Program-made: the position numbers and the translations under genes
From: Siphonodentalium dalli
Taxonomy: Eukaryota > Mollusca > Scaphopoda > Gadilida > Siphonodentaliidae
Length of the DNA stretch: 64,000 nt
Assembly (NCBI GenBank): GCA_032622095.1
Contig: CP136061.1
Coordinates: 22,134,991 to 22,198,990, forward strand
Direction: 5' to 3'
Part shown: piece by piece, positions 16,401 to 32,010 of the stretch
How the letters are laid out: each line of letters begins with the position of its first letter
Numbering within the stretch: position 1 is the first letter of the stretch
The notes under the pieces: generated by a model
Seen by the model: the letters and a program-made list of their open reading frames with translations, nothing else
Databases searched by the model: none
What the model was told of the DNA's origin: nothing

Positions 16401-19400
16401 ATGTTGGGTTACAATGACAGTGTGTATGAGATGTCTTACAGCAGGTTTTATAGTTGATATATGTTGGGTTACAATGACAGTGTGTATGAGATGTCTTACA
16501 GCAGGTTTTATAGTTGATATATGTGGGTTACAATGACAGTGTGTATGAGATGTCTTACAGCAGGTTTTATGGTTGATATATGTTGGGTTACAATGACAGT
16601 GTGTATGAGATGTCTTTCAGCAGGTTTTATGGTTGATATATGTGGGTTACAATGATAGTGTGTATGAGATGTCATACAGCAGGTTTTATAGTTGATATAT
16701 GTGGGTTACAATGATAGTGTGTATGAGATGTCATACAGCAGGTTTTATAGTTGATATATGTGGGTTACAATGATAGTGTGTATGAGATGTCATACAGCAG
16801 GTTTTATAGTTGATATATGTGGGTTACAATGACAGTGTGTATGAGATGTCATACAGGTTTTATAGTTGATATATGTGGGTTACAATGATAGTGTGTATGA
16901 GATGTCTTACAGCAGGTTTTATGGTTGATATATGTTGGGTTACAATGACAGTGTGTATGAGATGTCTTTCAGCAGGTTTTATGGTTGATATATGTGGGTT
17001 ACAATGACAGTGTGTATGAGATGTCATACAGGTTTTATAGTTGATATATGTGGGTTACAATGATAGTGTGTATGAGATGTCTTACAGCAGGTTTTATGGT
17101 TGATATATGTTGTGTTACAATGATAGTGTGTATGAGATGTCATACAGGTTTTATAGTTGATATATGTGGGTTACAATGACAGTGTGTATGAGATGTCATA
17201 CAGGTTTTATAGTTGATATATGTGGGTTACAATGACAGTGTGTATGAGATGTCATACAGGTTTTATAGTTGATATATGTGGGTTACAATGACAGTGTGTA
17301 TGAGATGTCATACAGGTTTTATAGTTGGTATATGTGGGTTACAATGACAGTGTGTATGAGATGTCATACAGGTTTTATAGTTAATATATGTTGGGTTACA
17401 ATGACAGTGTGTATGAGATGTCATACAGCAGGTTTTATGGTTGATATATGTTGGGTTACAATGACAGTGTGTATGAGATGTCTTTCAGCAGGTTTTATAG
17501 TTGATATATGTTGGCTTACAATGATAGTGTGTATGAGATGTCATACAGCAGGTTTTATAGTTGATATATGTTGGGTTACAATGACAGTGTGTATGAGATG
17601 TCATACAGCAGGTTTTATGGTTGATATATGTTGGGTTACAATGACAGTGTGTATGAGATGTCATACAGCAGGTTTTATAGTTGATATATGTTGGCTTACA
17701 ATGATAGTGTATATGAGATGTCATACAGCAGGTTTTATAACAATGATAGTGTGTATGAGATGTCATACAGCAGGTTTTATAACAATGATAGTGTGTATGA
17801 GATGTCATACAGCAGGTTTTATAACAATGATAGTGTATATGATATGTCATACAGCAGGTTTTATAACAATGATAGTGTGTATGAGATGTCATACAGCAGG
17901 TTTTATAACAATGATAGTGTGTATGAGATGTCATACAGCAGGTTTTATAGTTGATATATGTTGGCCTACAATGATAGTGTGTATGAGATGTCTTTCAGCA
18001 GGTTTTATAGTTGATATATGTGGCTTATAATGACAGTGTGTATGAGATGTCTTACAGCAGGTTTTATAGTTGATATATGTGGGTTACAATGATAGTGTGT
18101 ATGAGATGTCATACAGCAGGTTTTATAGTTGATATATGTTGGGTTACAATGACAGTGTGTATGAGATGTCTTACAGCAGGTTTTATGGTTGATATATGTT
18201 GGGTTACAATGATAGTGTGTATGAGATGTCTTACAGCAGGTTTTATAGTTGATATATGTTGGGTTACAATGACAGTGTGTATGAGATGTCTTACAGCAGG
18301 TTTTATAGCAATGATAGTGTGTATGAGATGTCTTACAGCAGGTTTTATGGTTGATATATGTTGGGTTACAATGATAGTGTGTATGAGATGTCTTACAGCA
18401 GGTTTTATAGTTGATATATGTTGGGTTACAATGACAGTGTGTATGAGATGTCATACAGCAGGTTTTATAGTTGATATATGTGGGTTACAATGATTGTGTG
18501 TATGAGATGTCTTACAGCAGGTTTTATAGTTGATATATGTTGGCTTACAATGACAGTGTGTATGAGATGTCATACAGCAGGTTTTATAGTTGATATATGT
18601 TGGGTTACAATGATAGTGTGTATGAGATGTCATACAGCAGGTTTTATAGTTGATATATGTGGGTTACAATGATAGTGTGAGATGTCTTTCAGCAGGTTTT
18701 ATAGTTGATATATGTTGGGTTACAATGATAGTGTGTATGAGATGTCATACAGCAGGTTTTATAGTTGATATATGTTGGGTTACAATGCTAGTGTGTATGA
18801 GATGTCATACAGCAGGTTTTATAGTTGATATATGTGGGTTACAATGATAGTGTGTATGAGATGTCATACAGCAGGTTTTATAGCAATGATAGTATGAGAT
18901 GTCATACAGCAGGTTTTATAGTTGATATATGTTGGGTTACAATGATAGTGTGTATGAGATGTCATACAGCAGGTTTTATAGTTGATATATGTTGGGTTAC
19001 AATGATAGTGTGTATGAGATGTCATACAGCAGGTTTTATAGTTGATATATGTTGGGTTACAATGATAGTGTGTATGAGATGTCATACAGCAGGTTATATA
19101 GTTGATATATGTGGGTTACAATGATAGTGTGTATGAGATGTCATACAGCAGGTTTTATAGCAATGATAGTATGAGATGTCATACAGCAGGTTTTATAGTT
19201 GATATATGTTGGGTTACAATGATAGTGTGTGTGAGATGTCATACAGCAGGTTTTATAACAATGATAGTGTGTATGAGATGTCATACAGCAGGTTTTATAG
19301 TTGATATATGTTGGGTTACAATGATAGTGTGTATGAGATGTCTTACAGCAGGTTTTATAGTTGATATATGTGGGTTACAATGATAGTGTGTATGAGATGT

Positions 19401-20370
19401 CATACAGCAGGTTTTATAGCAATGATAGTATGAGATGTCATACAGCAGGTTTTATAGTTGATATATGTTGGGTTACAATGATAGTGTGTGTGAGATGTCA
19501 TACAGCAGGTTTTATAACAATGATAGTGTGTATGAGATGTCATACAGCAGGTTTTATAGTTGATATATGTTGGCCTACAATGATAGTGTGTATGAGATGT
19601 CATACAGCAGGTTTTATAGCAATGATAGTGTGTATGAGATGTCTTACAGCAGGTTTTATAGTTGATATATGTTGGGTTACAATGATAGTGTGTATGAGAT
19701 GTCATACAGCAGGTTTTATAGCAATGATTGAAAGGTATAGTGCAATGATAGTGTGTATGAGATGTCATACAGCAGGTTTTATGGTTGATATATGTTGGGT
19801 TACAATGACAGTGTGTATGAGATGTCATACAGCAGGTTTTATAGTTGATATATGTTGGGTTACAATGACAGTGTGTATGAGATGTCTTACAGCAGGTTTT
19901 ATAGTTGATATATGTTGGGTTACAATGATAGTGTGTATGAGATGTCATACAGCAGGTTTTATAGCAATGATAGTGTGTATGAGATGTCTTACAGCAGGTT
20001 TTATAGTTGATATATGTTGGGTTACAATGATAGTGTGTATGAGATGTCATACAGCAGGTTTTATAGCAATGATAGTGTGTATGAGATGTCTTACAGCAGG
20101 TTTTATGGTTGATATATGTGGGTTACAATGATAGTGTGTATGAGATGTCATACAGCAGGTTTTATAGTTGATATATGTTGGCTTACAATGACAGTGTGTA
20201 TGAGATGTCATACAGCAGGTTTTATAGTTGATATATGTTGGGTTACAATGATAGTGTGTATGAGATGTCTTACAGCAGGTTTTATAGTTGATATATGTCG
20301 GCTTACAATGATAGTGTGTATGAGATGTCTTACAGCAGGTTTTATAGTTGATATATGTGGGTTACAATGA
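11870..20370. repeat. 4,249-bp tandem block pair inside the minisatellite
   Basis: Two adjacent copies of a 4,249-bp block (about 11.87-16.12 kb and 16.12-20.37 kb). Landmarks GATTGAAAGG at 15,477 and 19,726, and matching runs of unit variants beginning at 13,020 / 17,269 and 11,913 / 16,162, give the same offset. Confidence 0.85.
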
Positions 20371-23300
20371 TAGTGTGTATGAGATGTCATACAGCAGGTT
20401 TTATGGTTGATATATGTTGGGTTACAATGACAGTGTGTATGAGATGTCTTACAGCAGGTTTTATAGTTGATATATGTGGGTTACAATGATAGTGTGTATG
20501 AGATGTCATACAGCAGGTTTTATGGTTGATATATGTTGGGTTACAATGACAGTGTGTATGAGATGTCTTACAGCAGGTTTTATAACAATGATAGTGTGAG
20601 ATGTCATACAGCAGGTTTTATGGTTGATATATGTTGGGTTACAATGATAGTGTGTATGAGATGTCTTACAGCAGGTTTTATAACAATGATAGTGTATATG
20701 AGATGTCTTACAGCAGGTTTTATAGTTGATATATGTTGGGTTACAATGACAGTGTGTATGAGATGTCTTACAGCAGGTTTTATGGTTGATATATGTTGGG
20801 TTACAATGACAGTGTGTATGAGATGTCATACAGCAGGTTTTATAGTTGATATATGTTGGGTTACAATGACAGTGTATATGAGATGTCTTTCAGCAGGTTT
20901 TATAGTTGATATATGTTGGGTTACAATGATAGTGTATATGAGATGTCTTTCAGCAGGTTTTATAGTTGATATATGTTGGGTTACAATGATAGTGTATATG
21001 AGATGTCTTTCAGCAGGTTTTATAGTTGATATATGTTGGGTTACAATGACAGTGTGTATGAGATGTCATACAGCAGGTTTTATAGTTGATATATGTTGGG
21101 TTACAATGATAGTGTGTATGAGATGTCATACAGCAGGTTTTATAGTTGATATATGTTGGGTTACAATGACAGTGTGTATGAGATGTCATACAGCAGGTTT
21201 TATAGTTGATATATGTTGGGTTACAATGATAGTGTATATGAGATGTCTTTCAGCAGGTTTTATAGTTGATATATGTTGGGTTACAATGATAGTGTATATG
21301 AGATGTCTTTCAGCAGGTTTTATAGTTGATATATGTTGGGTTACAATGACAGTGTGTATGAGATGTCATCCAGCAGGTTTTATAGTTGATATATGTTGGG
21401 TTACAATGATAGTGTATATGAGATGTCTTTCAGCAGGTTTTATAGTTGATATATGTTGGGTTACAATGACAGTGTGTATGAGATGTCATACAGCAGGTTT
21501 TATAGTTGATATATGTTGGGTTACAATGACAGTGTGTATGAGATGTCATACAGGTTTTATAGTTGATATATGTTGGGTTACAATGACAGTGTGTATGAGA
21601 TGTCATACAGCAGGTTTTATAGTTGATATATGTTGGGTTACAATGACAGTGTATATGCGATGTCATACAGCAGGTTTTATAGTTGATATATGTGGGTTAC
21701 AATGACAGTGTGTATGAGATGTCTTACAGCAGGTTTTATAGTTGATATATGTTGGGTTACAATGATAGTGTGTATGAGATGTCATACAGCAGGTTTTATA
21801 TTTGATATATGTGGCTTACAATGATAGTGTGTATGAGATGTCATACAGCAGGTTTTATAGTTGATATATGTGGGTTACAATGATAGTGTGTATGAGATGT
21901 CATACAGGTTTTATGGTTGATATATGTTGGGTTACAATGATAGTGTGTATGAGATGTCTTACAGCAGGTTTTATAGTTGATATATGTTGGGTTACAATGA
22001 TAGTGTGTATGAGATGTCATACAGCAGGTTTTATAGTTGATATATGTTGGGTTACAATGATAGTGTATATGAGATGTCTTACAGCAGGTTTTATAGTTGA
22101 TATATGTTGGGTTACAATGATAGTGTATATGAGATGTCATACAGCAGGTTTTATATTTGATATATGTGGCTTACAATGATAGTGTGTATGAGATGTCATA
22201 CAGCAGGTTTTATAGTTGATATATGTGGGTTACAATGATAGTGTGTATGAGATGTCATACAGGTTTTATGGTTGATATATGTTGGGTTACAATGATAGTG
22301 TGTATGAGATGTCTTACAGCAGGTTTTATAGTTGATATATGTTGGGTTACAATGATAGTGTGTATGAGATGTCATACAGCAGGTTTTATAGTTGATATAT
22401 GTTGGGTTACAATGATAGTGTATATGAGATGTCTTACAGCAGGTTTTATAGTTGATATATGTTGGGTTACAATGATAGTGTGTATGAGATGTCATACAGG
22501 TTTTATGGTTGATATATGTTGGGTTACAATGATAGTGTGTATGAGATGTCTTACAGCAGGTTTTATGGTTGATATATGTTGGGTTACAATGATAGTGTAT
22601 ATGAGATGTCTTACAGCAGGTTTTATAGTTGATATATGTTGGGTTACAATGATAGTGTGTATGAGATGTCATACAGGTTTTATGGTTGATATATGTTGGG
22701 TTACAATGACAGTGTGTATGAGATGTCATACAGCAGGTTTTATAGTTGATATATGTTGGGTTACAATGACAGTGTGTATGAGATGTCTTACAGCAGGTTT
22801 TATGGTTGATATATGTTGGCTTACAATGATAGTGTGTATGAGATGTCATACAGCAGGTTTTATGGTTGATATATGTTGGCTTACAATGATAGTGTGTATG
22901 AGATGTCATACAGCAGGTTTTATGGTTGATATATGTTGGCTTACAATGATAGTGTGTATGAGATGTCATACAGCAGGTTTTATGGTTGATATATGTTGGC
23001 TTACAATGACAGTGTGTATGAGATGTCATACAGCAGGTTTTATGGTTGATATATGTTGGGTTACAATGACAGTGTGTATGAGATGTCATACAGCAGGTTT
23101 TATAGTTGATATATGTTGGGTTACAATGACAGTGTGTATGAGATGTCTTACAGCAGGTTTTATAGTTGATATATGTTGGGTTACAATGACAGTGTGTATG
23201 AGATGTCACACAGCAGGTTTTATAGTTGATATATGTGGGTTACAATGACAGTGTGTATGAGATGTCTTACAGCAGGTTTTATAGTTGATATATGTTGGGT

Positions 23301-26300
23301 TACAATGACAGTGTGTATGAGATGTCTTACAGCAGGTTTTATAGTTGATATATGTTGGGTTACAATGACAGTGTGTATGAGATGTCTTACAGCAGGTTTT
23401 ATAGTTGATATATGTTGGGTTACAATGACAGTGTGTATGAGATGTCTTACAGCAGGGTTTTATAGTTGATATATGTTGGGTTACAATGACAGTGTGTATG
23501 AGATGTCTTACAGCAGGTTTTATAGTTGATATATGTGGGTTACAATGACAGTGTGTATGAGATGTCATACAGCAGGTTTTATGGTTGATATATGTTGGGT
23601 TACAATGACAGTGTGTATGAGATGTCTTACAGCAGGTTTTATGGTTGATATATGTTGGGTTACAATGACAGTGTGTATGAGATGTCTTTCAGCAGGTTTT
23701 ATGGTTGATATATGTTGGGTTACAATGACAGTGTGTATGAGATGTCTTACAGCAGGGTTTTATAGTTGATATATGTTGGGTTACAATGATAGTGTGTATG
23801 CGATGTCTTACAGCAGGTTTTATGGTTGATATATGTTGGGTTACAATGACAGTGTGTATGAGATGTCTTACAGCAGGTTTTATGGTTGATATATGTTGGC
23901 TTACAATGACAGTGTGTATGAGATGTCATACAGCAGGTTTTATAGTTGATATATGTTGGGTTACAATGATAGTGTGTATGCGATGTCTTACAGCAGGTTT
24001 TATGGTTGATATATGTTGGGTTACAATGACAGTGTGTATGAGATGTCTTACAGCAGGTTTTATGGTTGATATATGTTGGCTTACAATGACAGTGTGTATG
24101 AGATGTCTTACAGCAGGTTTTATAGTTGATATATGTTGGCTTACAATGACAGTGTGTATGAGATGTCTTACAGCAGGTTTTATGGTTGATATATGTTGGC
24201 TTACAATGACAGTGTGTATGCGATGTCTTACAGCAGGTTTTATGGTTGATATATGTTGGCTTACAATGACAGTGTGTATGAGATGTCATACAGCAGGTTT
24301 TATAGTTGATATATGTTGGGTTACAATGACAGTGTGTATGAGATGTCTTACAGCAGGTTTTATGGTTGATATATGTTGGCTTACAATGACAGTGTGTATG
24401 AGATGTCATACAGCAGGTTTTATAGTTGATATATGTTGGGTTACAATGACAGTGTGTATGAGATGTCTTACAGCAGGTTTTATGGTTGATATATGTTGGG
24501 TTACAATGACAGTGTGTATGAGATGTCTTACAGCAGGTTTTATGGTTGATATATGTTGGGTTACAATGACAGTGTGTATGAGATGTCTTTCAGCAGGTTT
24601 ATGGTTGATATATGTGGGTTACAATGACAGTGTGTATGAGATGTCATACAGGTTTTATAGTTGATATATGTGGGTTACAATGATAGTGTGTATGAGATGT
24701 CTTACAGCAGGTTTTATGGTTGATATATGTTGGGTTACAATGACAGTGTGTATGAGATGTCTTTCAGCAGGTTTTATAGTTGATATATGTGGGTTACAAT
24801 GACAGTGTGTATGAGATGTCATACAGGTTTTATAGTTGATATATGTGGGTTACAATGATAGTGTGTATGAGATGTCTTACAGCAGGTTTTATGGTTGATA
24901 TATGTTGGGTTACAATGACAGTGTGTATGAGATGTCTTACAGCAGGTTTTATGGTTGATATATGTTGGCTTACAATGACAGTGTGTATGAGATGTCATAC
25001 AGCAGGTTTTATAGTTGATATATGTTGGGTTACAATGACAGTGTGTATGAGATGTCTTTCAGCAGGTTTTATAGTTGATATATGTTGGGTTACAATGACA
25101 GTGTGTATGAGATGTCATACAGGTTTTATAGTTGATATATGTTGGGTTACAATGACAGTGTGTATGAGATGTCATACAGCAGGTTTTATGGTTGATATAT
25201 GTTGGGTTACAATGACAGTGTGTATGAGATGTCTTACAGGCAGGTTTTATAGTTGATATATGTTGGGTTACAATGACAGTGTGTATGAGATGTCATACAG
25301 CAGGTTTTATGGTTGATATATGTTGGGTTACAATGACAGTGTGTATGAGATGTCTTACAGCAGGTTTTATAGTTGATATATGTGGGTTACAATGACAGTG
25401 TGTATGAGATGTCATACAGGTTTTATAGTTGATATATGTGGGTTACAATGATAGTGTGTATGAGATGTCTTACAGCAGGTTTTATGGTTGATATATGTTG
25501 GGTTACAATGACAGTGTGTATGAGATGTCTTACAGCAGGTTTTATAGTTGATATATGTGGGTTACAATGACAGTGTGTATGAGATGTCATACAGGTTTTA
25601 TAGTTGATATATGTGGGTTACAATGATAGTGTGTATGAGATGTCTTACAGCAGGTTTTATGGTTGATATATGTTGGGTTACAATGACAGTGTGTATGAGA
25701 TGTCTTACAGCAGGTTTTATAGTTGATATATGTTGGGTTACAATGACAGTGTGTATGAGATGTCTTACAGCAGGTTTTATAGTTTGATATATGTGGGTTA
25801 CAATGACAGTGTGTATGAGATGTCATACAGGTTTTATAGTTGATATATGTGGGTTACAATGATAGTGTGTATGAGATGTCTTACAGCAGGTTTTATGGTT
25901 GATATATGTTGGGTTACAATGACAGTGTGTATGAGATGTCTTACAGCAGGTTTTATGGTTGATATATGTTGGCTTACAATGACAGTGTGTATGAGATGTC
26001 ATACAGCAGGTTTTATAGTTGATATATGTTGGGTTACAATGACAGTGTGTATGAGATGTCTTACAGCAGGTTTTATGGTTGATATATGTTGGGTTACAAT
26101 GACAGTGTGTATGAGATGTCTTACAGCAGGTTTTATAGTTGATATATGTTGGGTTACAATGACAGTGTGTATGAGATGTCTTACAGCAGGTTTTATAGTT
26201 GATATATGTGGGTTACAATGACAGTGTGTATGAGATGTCTTACAGCAGGTTTTATGGTTGATATATGTTGGGTTACAATGACAGTGTGTATGAGATGTCT

Positions 26301-27895
26301 TTCAGCAGGTTTTGGTTGATATATGTGGGTTACAATGATAGTGTGTATGAGATGTCATACAGCAGGTTTTATAGTTGATATATGTGGGTTACAATGATAG
26401 TGTGTATGAGATGTCATACAGCAGGTTTTATAGTTGATATATGTGGGTTACAATGATAGTGTGTATGAGATGTCATACAGCAGGTTTTATAGTTGATATA
26501 TGTGGGTTACAATGACAGTGTGTATGAGATGTCATACAGGTTTTATAGTTGATATATGTGGGTTACAATGATAGTGTGTATGAGATGTCTTACAGCAGGT
26601 TTTATGGTTGATATATGTTGGGTTACAATGACAGTGTGTATGAGATGTCTTTCAGCAGGTTTTATGGTTGATATATGTGGGTTACAATGACAGTGTGTAT
26701 GAGATGTCATACAGGTTTTATAGTTGATATATGTGGGTTACAATGATAGTGTGTATGAGATGTCTTACAGCAGGTTTTATGGTTGATATATGTTGTGTTA
26801 CAATGATAGTGTGTATGAGATGTCATACAGGTTTTATAGTTGATATATGTGGGTTACAATGACAGTGTGTATGAGATGTCATACAGGTTTTATAGTTGAT
26901 ATATGTGGGTTACAATGACAGTGTGTATGAGATGTCATACAGGTTTTATAGTTGATATATGTGGGTTACAATGACAGTGTGTATGAGATGTCATACAGGT
27001 TTTATAGTTGGTATATGTGGGTTACAATGACAGTGTGTATGAGATGTCATACAGGTTTTATAGTTAATATATGTTGGGTTACAATGACAGTGTGTATGAG
27101 ATGTCATACAGCAGGTTTTATGGTTGATATATGTTGGGTTACAATGACAGTGTGTATGAGATGTCTTTCAGCAGGTTTTATAGTTGATATATGTTGGCTT
27201 ACAATGATAGTGTGTATGAGATGTCATACAGCAGGTTTTATAGTTGATATATGTTGGGTTACAATGACAGTGTGTATGAGATGTCATACAGCAGGTTTTA
27301 TGGTTGATATATGTTGGGTTACAATGACAGTGTGTATGAGATGTCATACAGCAGGTTTTATAGTTGATATATGTTGGGTTACAATGATAGTGTGTATGAG
27401 ATGTCATACAGCAGGTTTTATGGTTGATATATGTTGGCTTACAATGATAGTGTGTATGAGATGTCATACAGCAGGTTTTATAGTTGATATATGTTGGGTT
27501 ACAATGATAGTGTGTATGAGATGTCATACAGCAGGTTTTATAGTTGATATATGTTGGGTTACAATGATAGTGTGTATGAGATGTCATACAGCAGGTTTTA
27601 TGGTTGATATATGTTGGGTTACAATGATAGTATGAGATGTCTTACAGCAGGTTTTATAGTTGATATATGTTGGCTTACAATGATAGTGTGTATGAGATGT
27701 CTTACAGCAGGTTTTATGGTTGATATATGTTGGGTTACAATGACAGTGTGTATGGGATGTCTTACAGCAGGTTTTATAGTTGATATATGTTGGGTTACAA
27801 TGATAGTGTGTATGAGATGTCTTACAGCAGGTTTTATGGTTGATATATGTTGGGTTACAATGACAGTGTGTATGAGATGTCTTACAGCAGGTTTT
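17590..27895. repeat. Large duplicated block inside the minisatellite (copy 2)
   Basis: Second copy of the block at 1-10,310. Differences are few: scattered substitutions (for example CATCCAG near 21,369) and several 1-2 bp indels concentrated at 23.4-26.4 kb. Confidence 0.85.
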
Positions 27896-30800
27896 ATAGT
27901 TGATATATGTTGGGTTACAATGATAGTGTGTATGAGATGTCATACAGCAGGTTTTATGGTTGATATATGTTGGGTTACAATAATAGTATGAGATGTCTTA
28001 CAGCAGGTTTTATAGTTGATATATGTTGGCTTACAATGATAGTGTGTATGAGATGTCTTACAGCAGGTTTTATGGTTGATATATGTTGGGTTACAATGAC
28101 AGTGTGTATGAGATGTCTTACAGCAGGTTTTATAGTTGATATATGTTGGGTTACAATGACAGTGTGTATGAGATGTCTTACAGCAGGTTTTATAGTTGAT
28201 ATATGTTGGCTTACAATGATAGTGTGTATGAGATGTCTTACAGCAGGTTTTATGGTTGATATATGTTGGGTTACAATGACAGTGTGTATGAGATGTCTTA
28301 CAGCAGGTTTTATAGTTGATATATGTTGGGTTACAATGACAGTGTGTATGAGATGTCTTTCAGCAGGTTTTATAGTTGATATATGTTGGCTTACAATGAT
28401 AGTGTGTATGAGATGTCATACAGCAGGTTTTATAGTTGATATATGTTGGGTTACAATGACAGTGTGTATGAGATGTCATACAGCAGGTTTTATAGTTGAT
28501 ATATGTTGGGTTACAATGACAGTGTGTATGAGATGTCATACAGCAGGTTTTATAGTTGATATATGTTGGGTTACAATGATAGTGTGTATGAGATGTCATA
28601 CAGCAGGTTTTATAGTTGATATATGTGGGTTACAATGATAGTGTATATGAGATGTCATACAGCAGGTTTTATAGTTGATATATGTGGGTTACAATGATAG
28701 TGTGTATGAGATGTCTTTCAGCAGGTTTTATAGTTGATATATGTGGGTTACAATGATAGTGTATATGAGATGTCATACAGCAGGTTTTATAGTTGATATA
28801 TGTTGGGTTACAATGATAGTGTGTATGAGATGTCTTACAGCAGGTTTTATAGTTGATATATGTTGGGTTACAATGACAGTGTGTATGAGATGTCTTACAG
28901 CAGGTTTTATGGTTGATATATGTTGGGTTACAATGATAGTGTGTATGAGATGTCTTTCAGCAGGTTTTATAGTTGATATATGTTGGGTTACAATGATAGT
29001 GTGTATGAGATGTCTTTCAGCAGGTTTTATAGTTGATATATGTTGGGTTACAATGACAGTGTGTATGAGATGTCATACAGCAGGTTTTATGGTTGATATA
29101 TGTTGGGTTACAATGATAGTGTGTATGAGATGTCTTACAGCAGGTTTTATAACAATGATAGTGTGTATGAGATGTCATACAGCAGGTTTTATGGTTGATA
29201 TATGTGGGTTACAATGACAGTGTGTATGAGATGTCATACAGGTTTTATAGTTGGTATATGTGGGTTACAATGACAGTGTGTATGAGATGTCATACAGGTT
29301 TTATAGTTAATATATGTTGGGTTACAATGACAGTGTGTATGAGATGTCATACAGCAGGTTTTATGGTTGATATATGTTGGGTTACAATGACAGTGTGTAT
29401 GAGATGTCTTTCAGCAGGTTTTATAGTTGATATATGTTGGCTTACAATGATAGTGTGTATGAGATGTCATACAGCAGGTTTTATAGTTGATATATGTTGG
29501 GTTACAATGACAGTGTGTATGAGATGTCATACAGCAGGTTTTATGGTTGATATATGTTGGGTTACAATGACAGTGTGTATGAGATGTCATACAGCAGGTT
29601 TTATAGTTGATATATGTTGGGTTACAATGACAGTGTGTATGAGATGTCATACAGCAGGTTTTATGGTTGATATATGTTGGGTTACAATGATAGTGTGTAT
29701 GAGATGTCTTACAGCAGGTTTTATAACAATGATAGTGTGTATGAGATGTCATACAGCAGGTTTTATGGTTGATATATGTGGGTTACAATGACAGTGTGTA
29801 TGAGATGTCATACAGGTTTTATAGTTGGTATATGTGGGTTACAATGACAGTGTGTATGAGATGTCATACAGGTTTTATAGTTAATATATGTTGGGTTACA
29901 ATGACAGTGTGTATGAGATGTCATACAGCAGGTTTTATGGTTGATATATGTTGGGTTACAATGACAGTGTGTATGAGATGTCTTTCAGCAGGTTTTATAG
30001 TTGATATATGTTGGCTTACAATGATAGTGTGTATGAGATGTCATACAGCAGGTTTTATAGTTGATATATGTTGGGTTACAATGACAGTGTGTATGAGATG
30101 TCATACAGCAGGTTTTATGGTTGATATATGTTGGGTTACAATGACAGTGTGTATGAGATGTCATACAGCAGGTTTTATAGTTGATATATGTTGGGTTACA
30201 ATGATAGTGTGTATGAGATGTCATACAGCAGGTTTTATGGTTGATATATGTTGGCTTACAATGATAGTGTGTATGAGATGTCATACAGCAGGTTTTATAG
30301 TTGATATATGTTGGGTTACAATGATAGTGTGTATGATATGTCATACAGCAGGTTTTATAGTTGATATATGTTGGGTTACAATGATAGTGTGTATGAGATG
30401 TCATACAGCAGGTTTTATGGTTGATATATGTTGGGTTACAATGATAGTATGAGATGTCTTACAGCAGGTTTTATAGTTGATATATGTTGGCTTACAATGA
30501 TAGTGTGTATGAGATGTCTTACAGCAGGTTTTATGGTTGATATATGTTGGGTTACAATGACAGTGTGTATGAGATGTCTTACAGCAGGTTTTATAGTTGA
30601 TATATGTTGGGTTACAATGATAGTGTGTATGAGATGTCTTACAGCAGGTTTTATGGTTAATATATGTTGGGTTACAATGACAGTGTGTATGAGATGTCTT
30701 ACAGCAGGTTTTATAGTTGATATATGTTGGGTTACAATGATAGTGTGTATGAGATGTCATACAGCAGGTTTTATGGTTGATATATGTTGGGTTACAATGA

Positions 30801-32010
30801 TAGTATGAGATGTCTTACAGCAGGTTTTATAGTTGATATATGTTGGCTTACAATGATAGTGTGTATGAGATGTCTTACAGCAGGTTTTATGGTTGATATA
30901 TGTTGGGTTACAATGACAGTGTGTATGAGATGTCTTACAGCAGGTTTTATAGTTGATATATGTTGGGTTACAATGACAGTGTGTATGAGATGTCTTACAG
31001 CAGGTTTTATAGTTGATATATGTTGGCTTACAATGATAGTGTGTATGAGATGTCTTACAGCAGGTTTTATGGTTGATATATGTTGGGTTACAATGACAGT
31101 GTGTATGAGATGTCTTACAGGAGGTTTTATAGTTGATATATGTTGGGTTACAATGACAGTGTGTATGAGATGTCTTTCAGCAGGTTTTATAGTTGATATA
31201 TGTTGGCTTACAATGATAGTGTGTATGAGATGTCATACAGCAGGTTTTATAGTTGATATATGTTGGGTTACAATGACAGTGTGTATGAGATGTCATACAG
31301 CAGGTTTTATAGTTGATATATGTTGGGTTACAATGACAGTGTGTATGAGATGTCATACAGCAGGTTTTATAGTTGATATATGTTGGGTTACAATGATAGT
31401 GTGTATGAGATGTCATACAGCAGGTTTTATAGTTGATATATGTGGGTTACAATGATAGTGTATATGAGATGTCATACAGCAGGTTTTATAGTTGATATAT
31501 GTGGGTTACAATGATAGTGTGTATGAGATGTCTTTCAGCAGGTTTTATAGTTGATATATGTGGGTTACAATGATAGTGTATATGAGATGTCATACAGCAG
31601 GTTTTATAGTTGATATATGTTGGGTTACAATGATAGTGTGTATGAGATGTCTTACAGCAGGTTTTATAGTTGATATATGTTGGGTTACAATGACAGTGTG
31701 TATGAGATGTCTTACAGCAGGTTTTATGGTTGATATATGTTGGGTTACAATGATAGTGTGTATGAGATGTCTTTCAGCAGGTTTTATAGTTGATATATGT
31801 TGGGTTACAATGATAGTGTGTATGAGATGTCTTTCAGCAGGTTTTATAGTTGATATATGTTGGGTTACAATGACAGTGTGTATGAGATGTCATACAGCAG
31901 GTTTTATGGTTGATATATGTTGGGTTACAATGATAGTGTGTATGAGATGTCTTACAGCAGGTTTTATAACAATGATAGTGTGTATGAGATGTCATACAGC
32001 AGGTTTTATG
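26950..32010. repeat. 2,817-bp and 574-bp duplications near the right part of the array
   Basis: Variant runs at 26,952, 27,611, 28,360 and 28,741 recur at 29,769, 30,428, 31,177 and 31,558 (offset 2,817). The run at 29,195 also recurs at 29,769 (offset 574), so a shorter duplication is nested at the junction. Confidence 0.8.
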
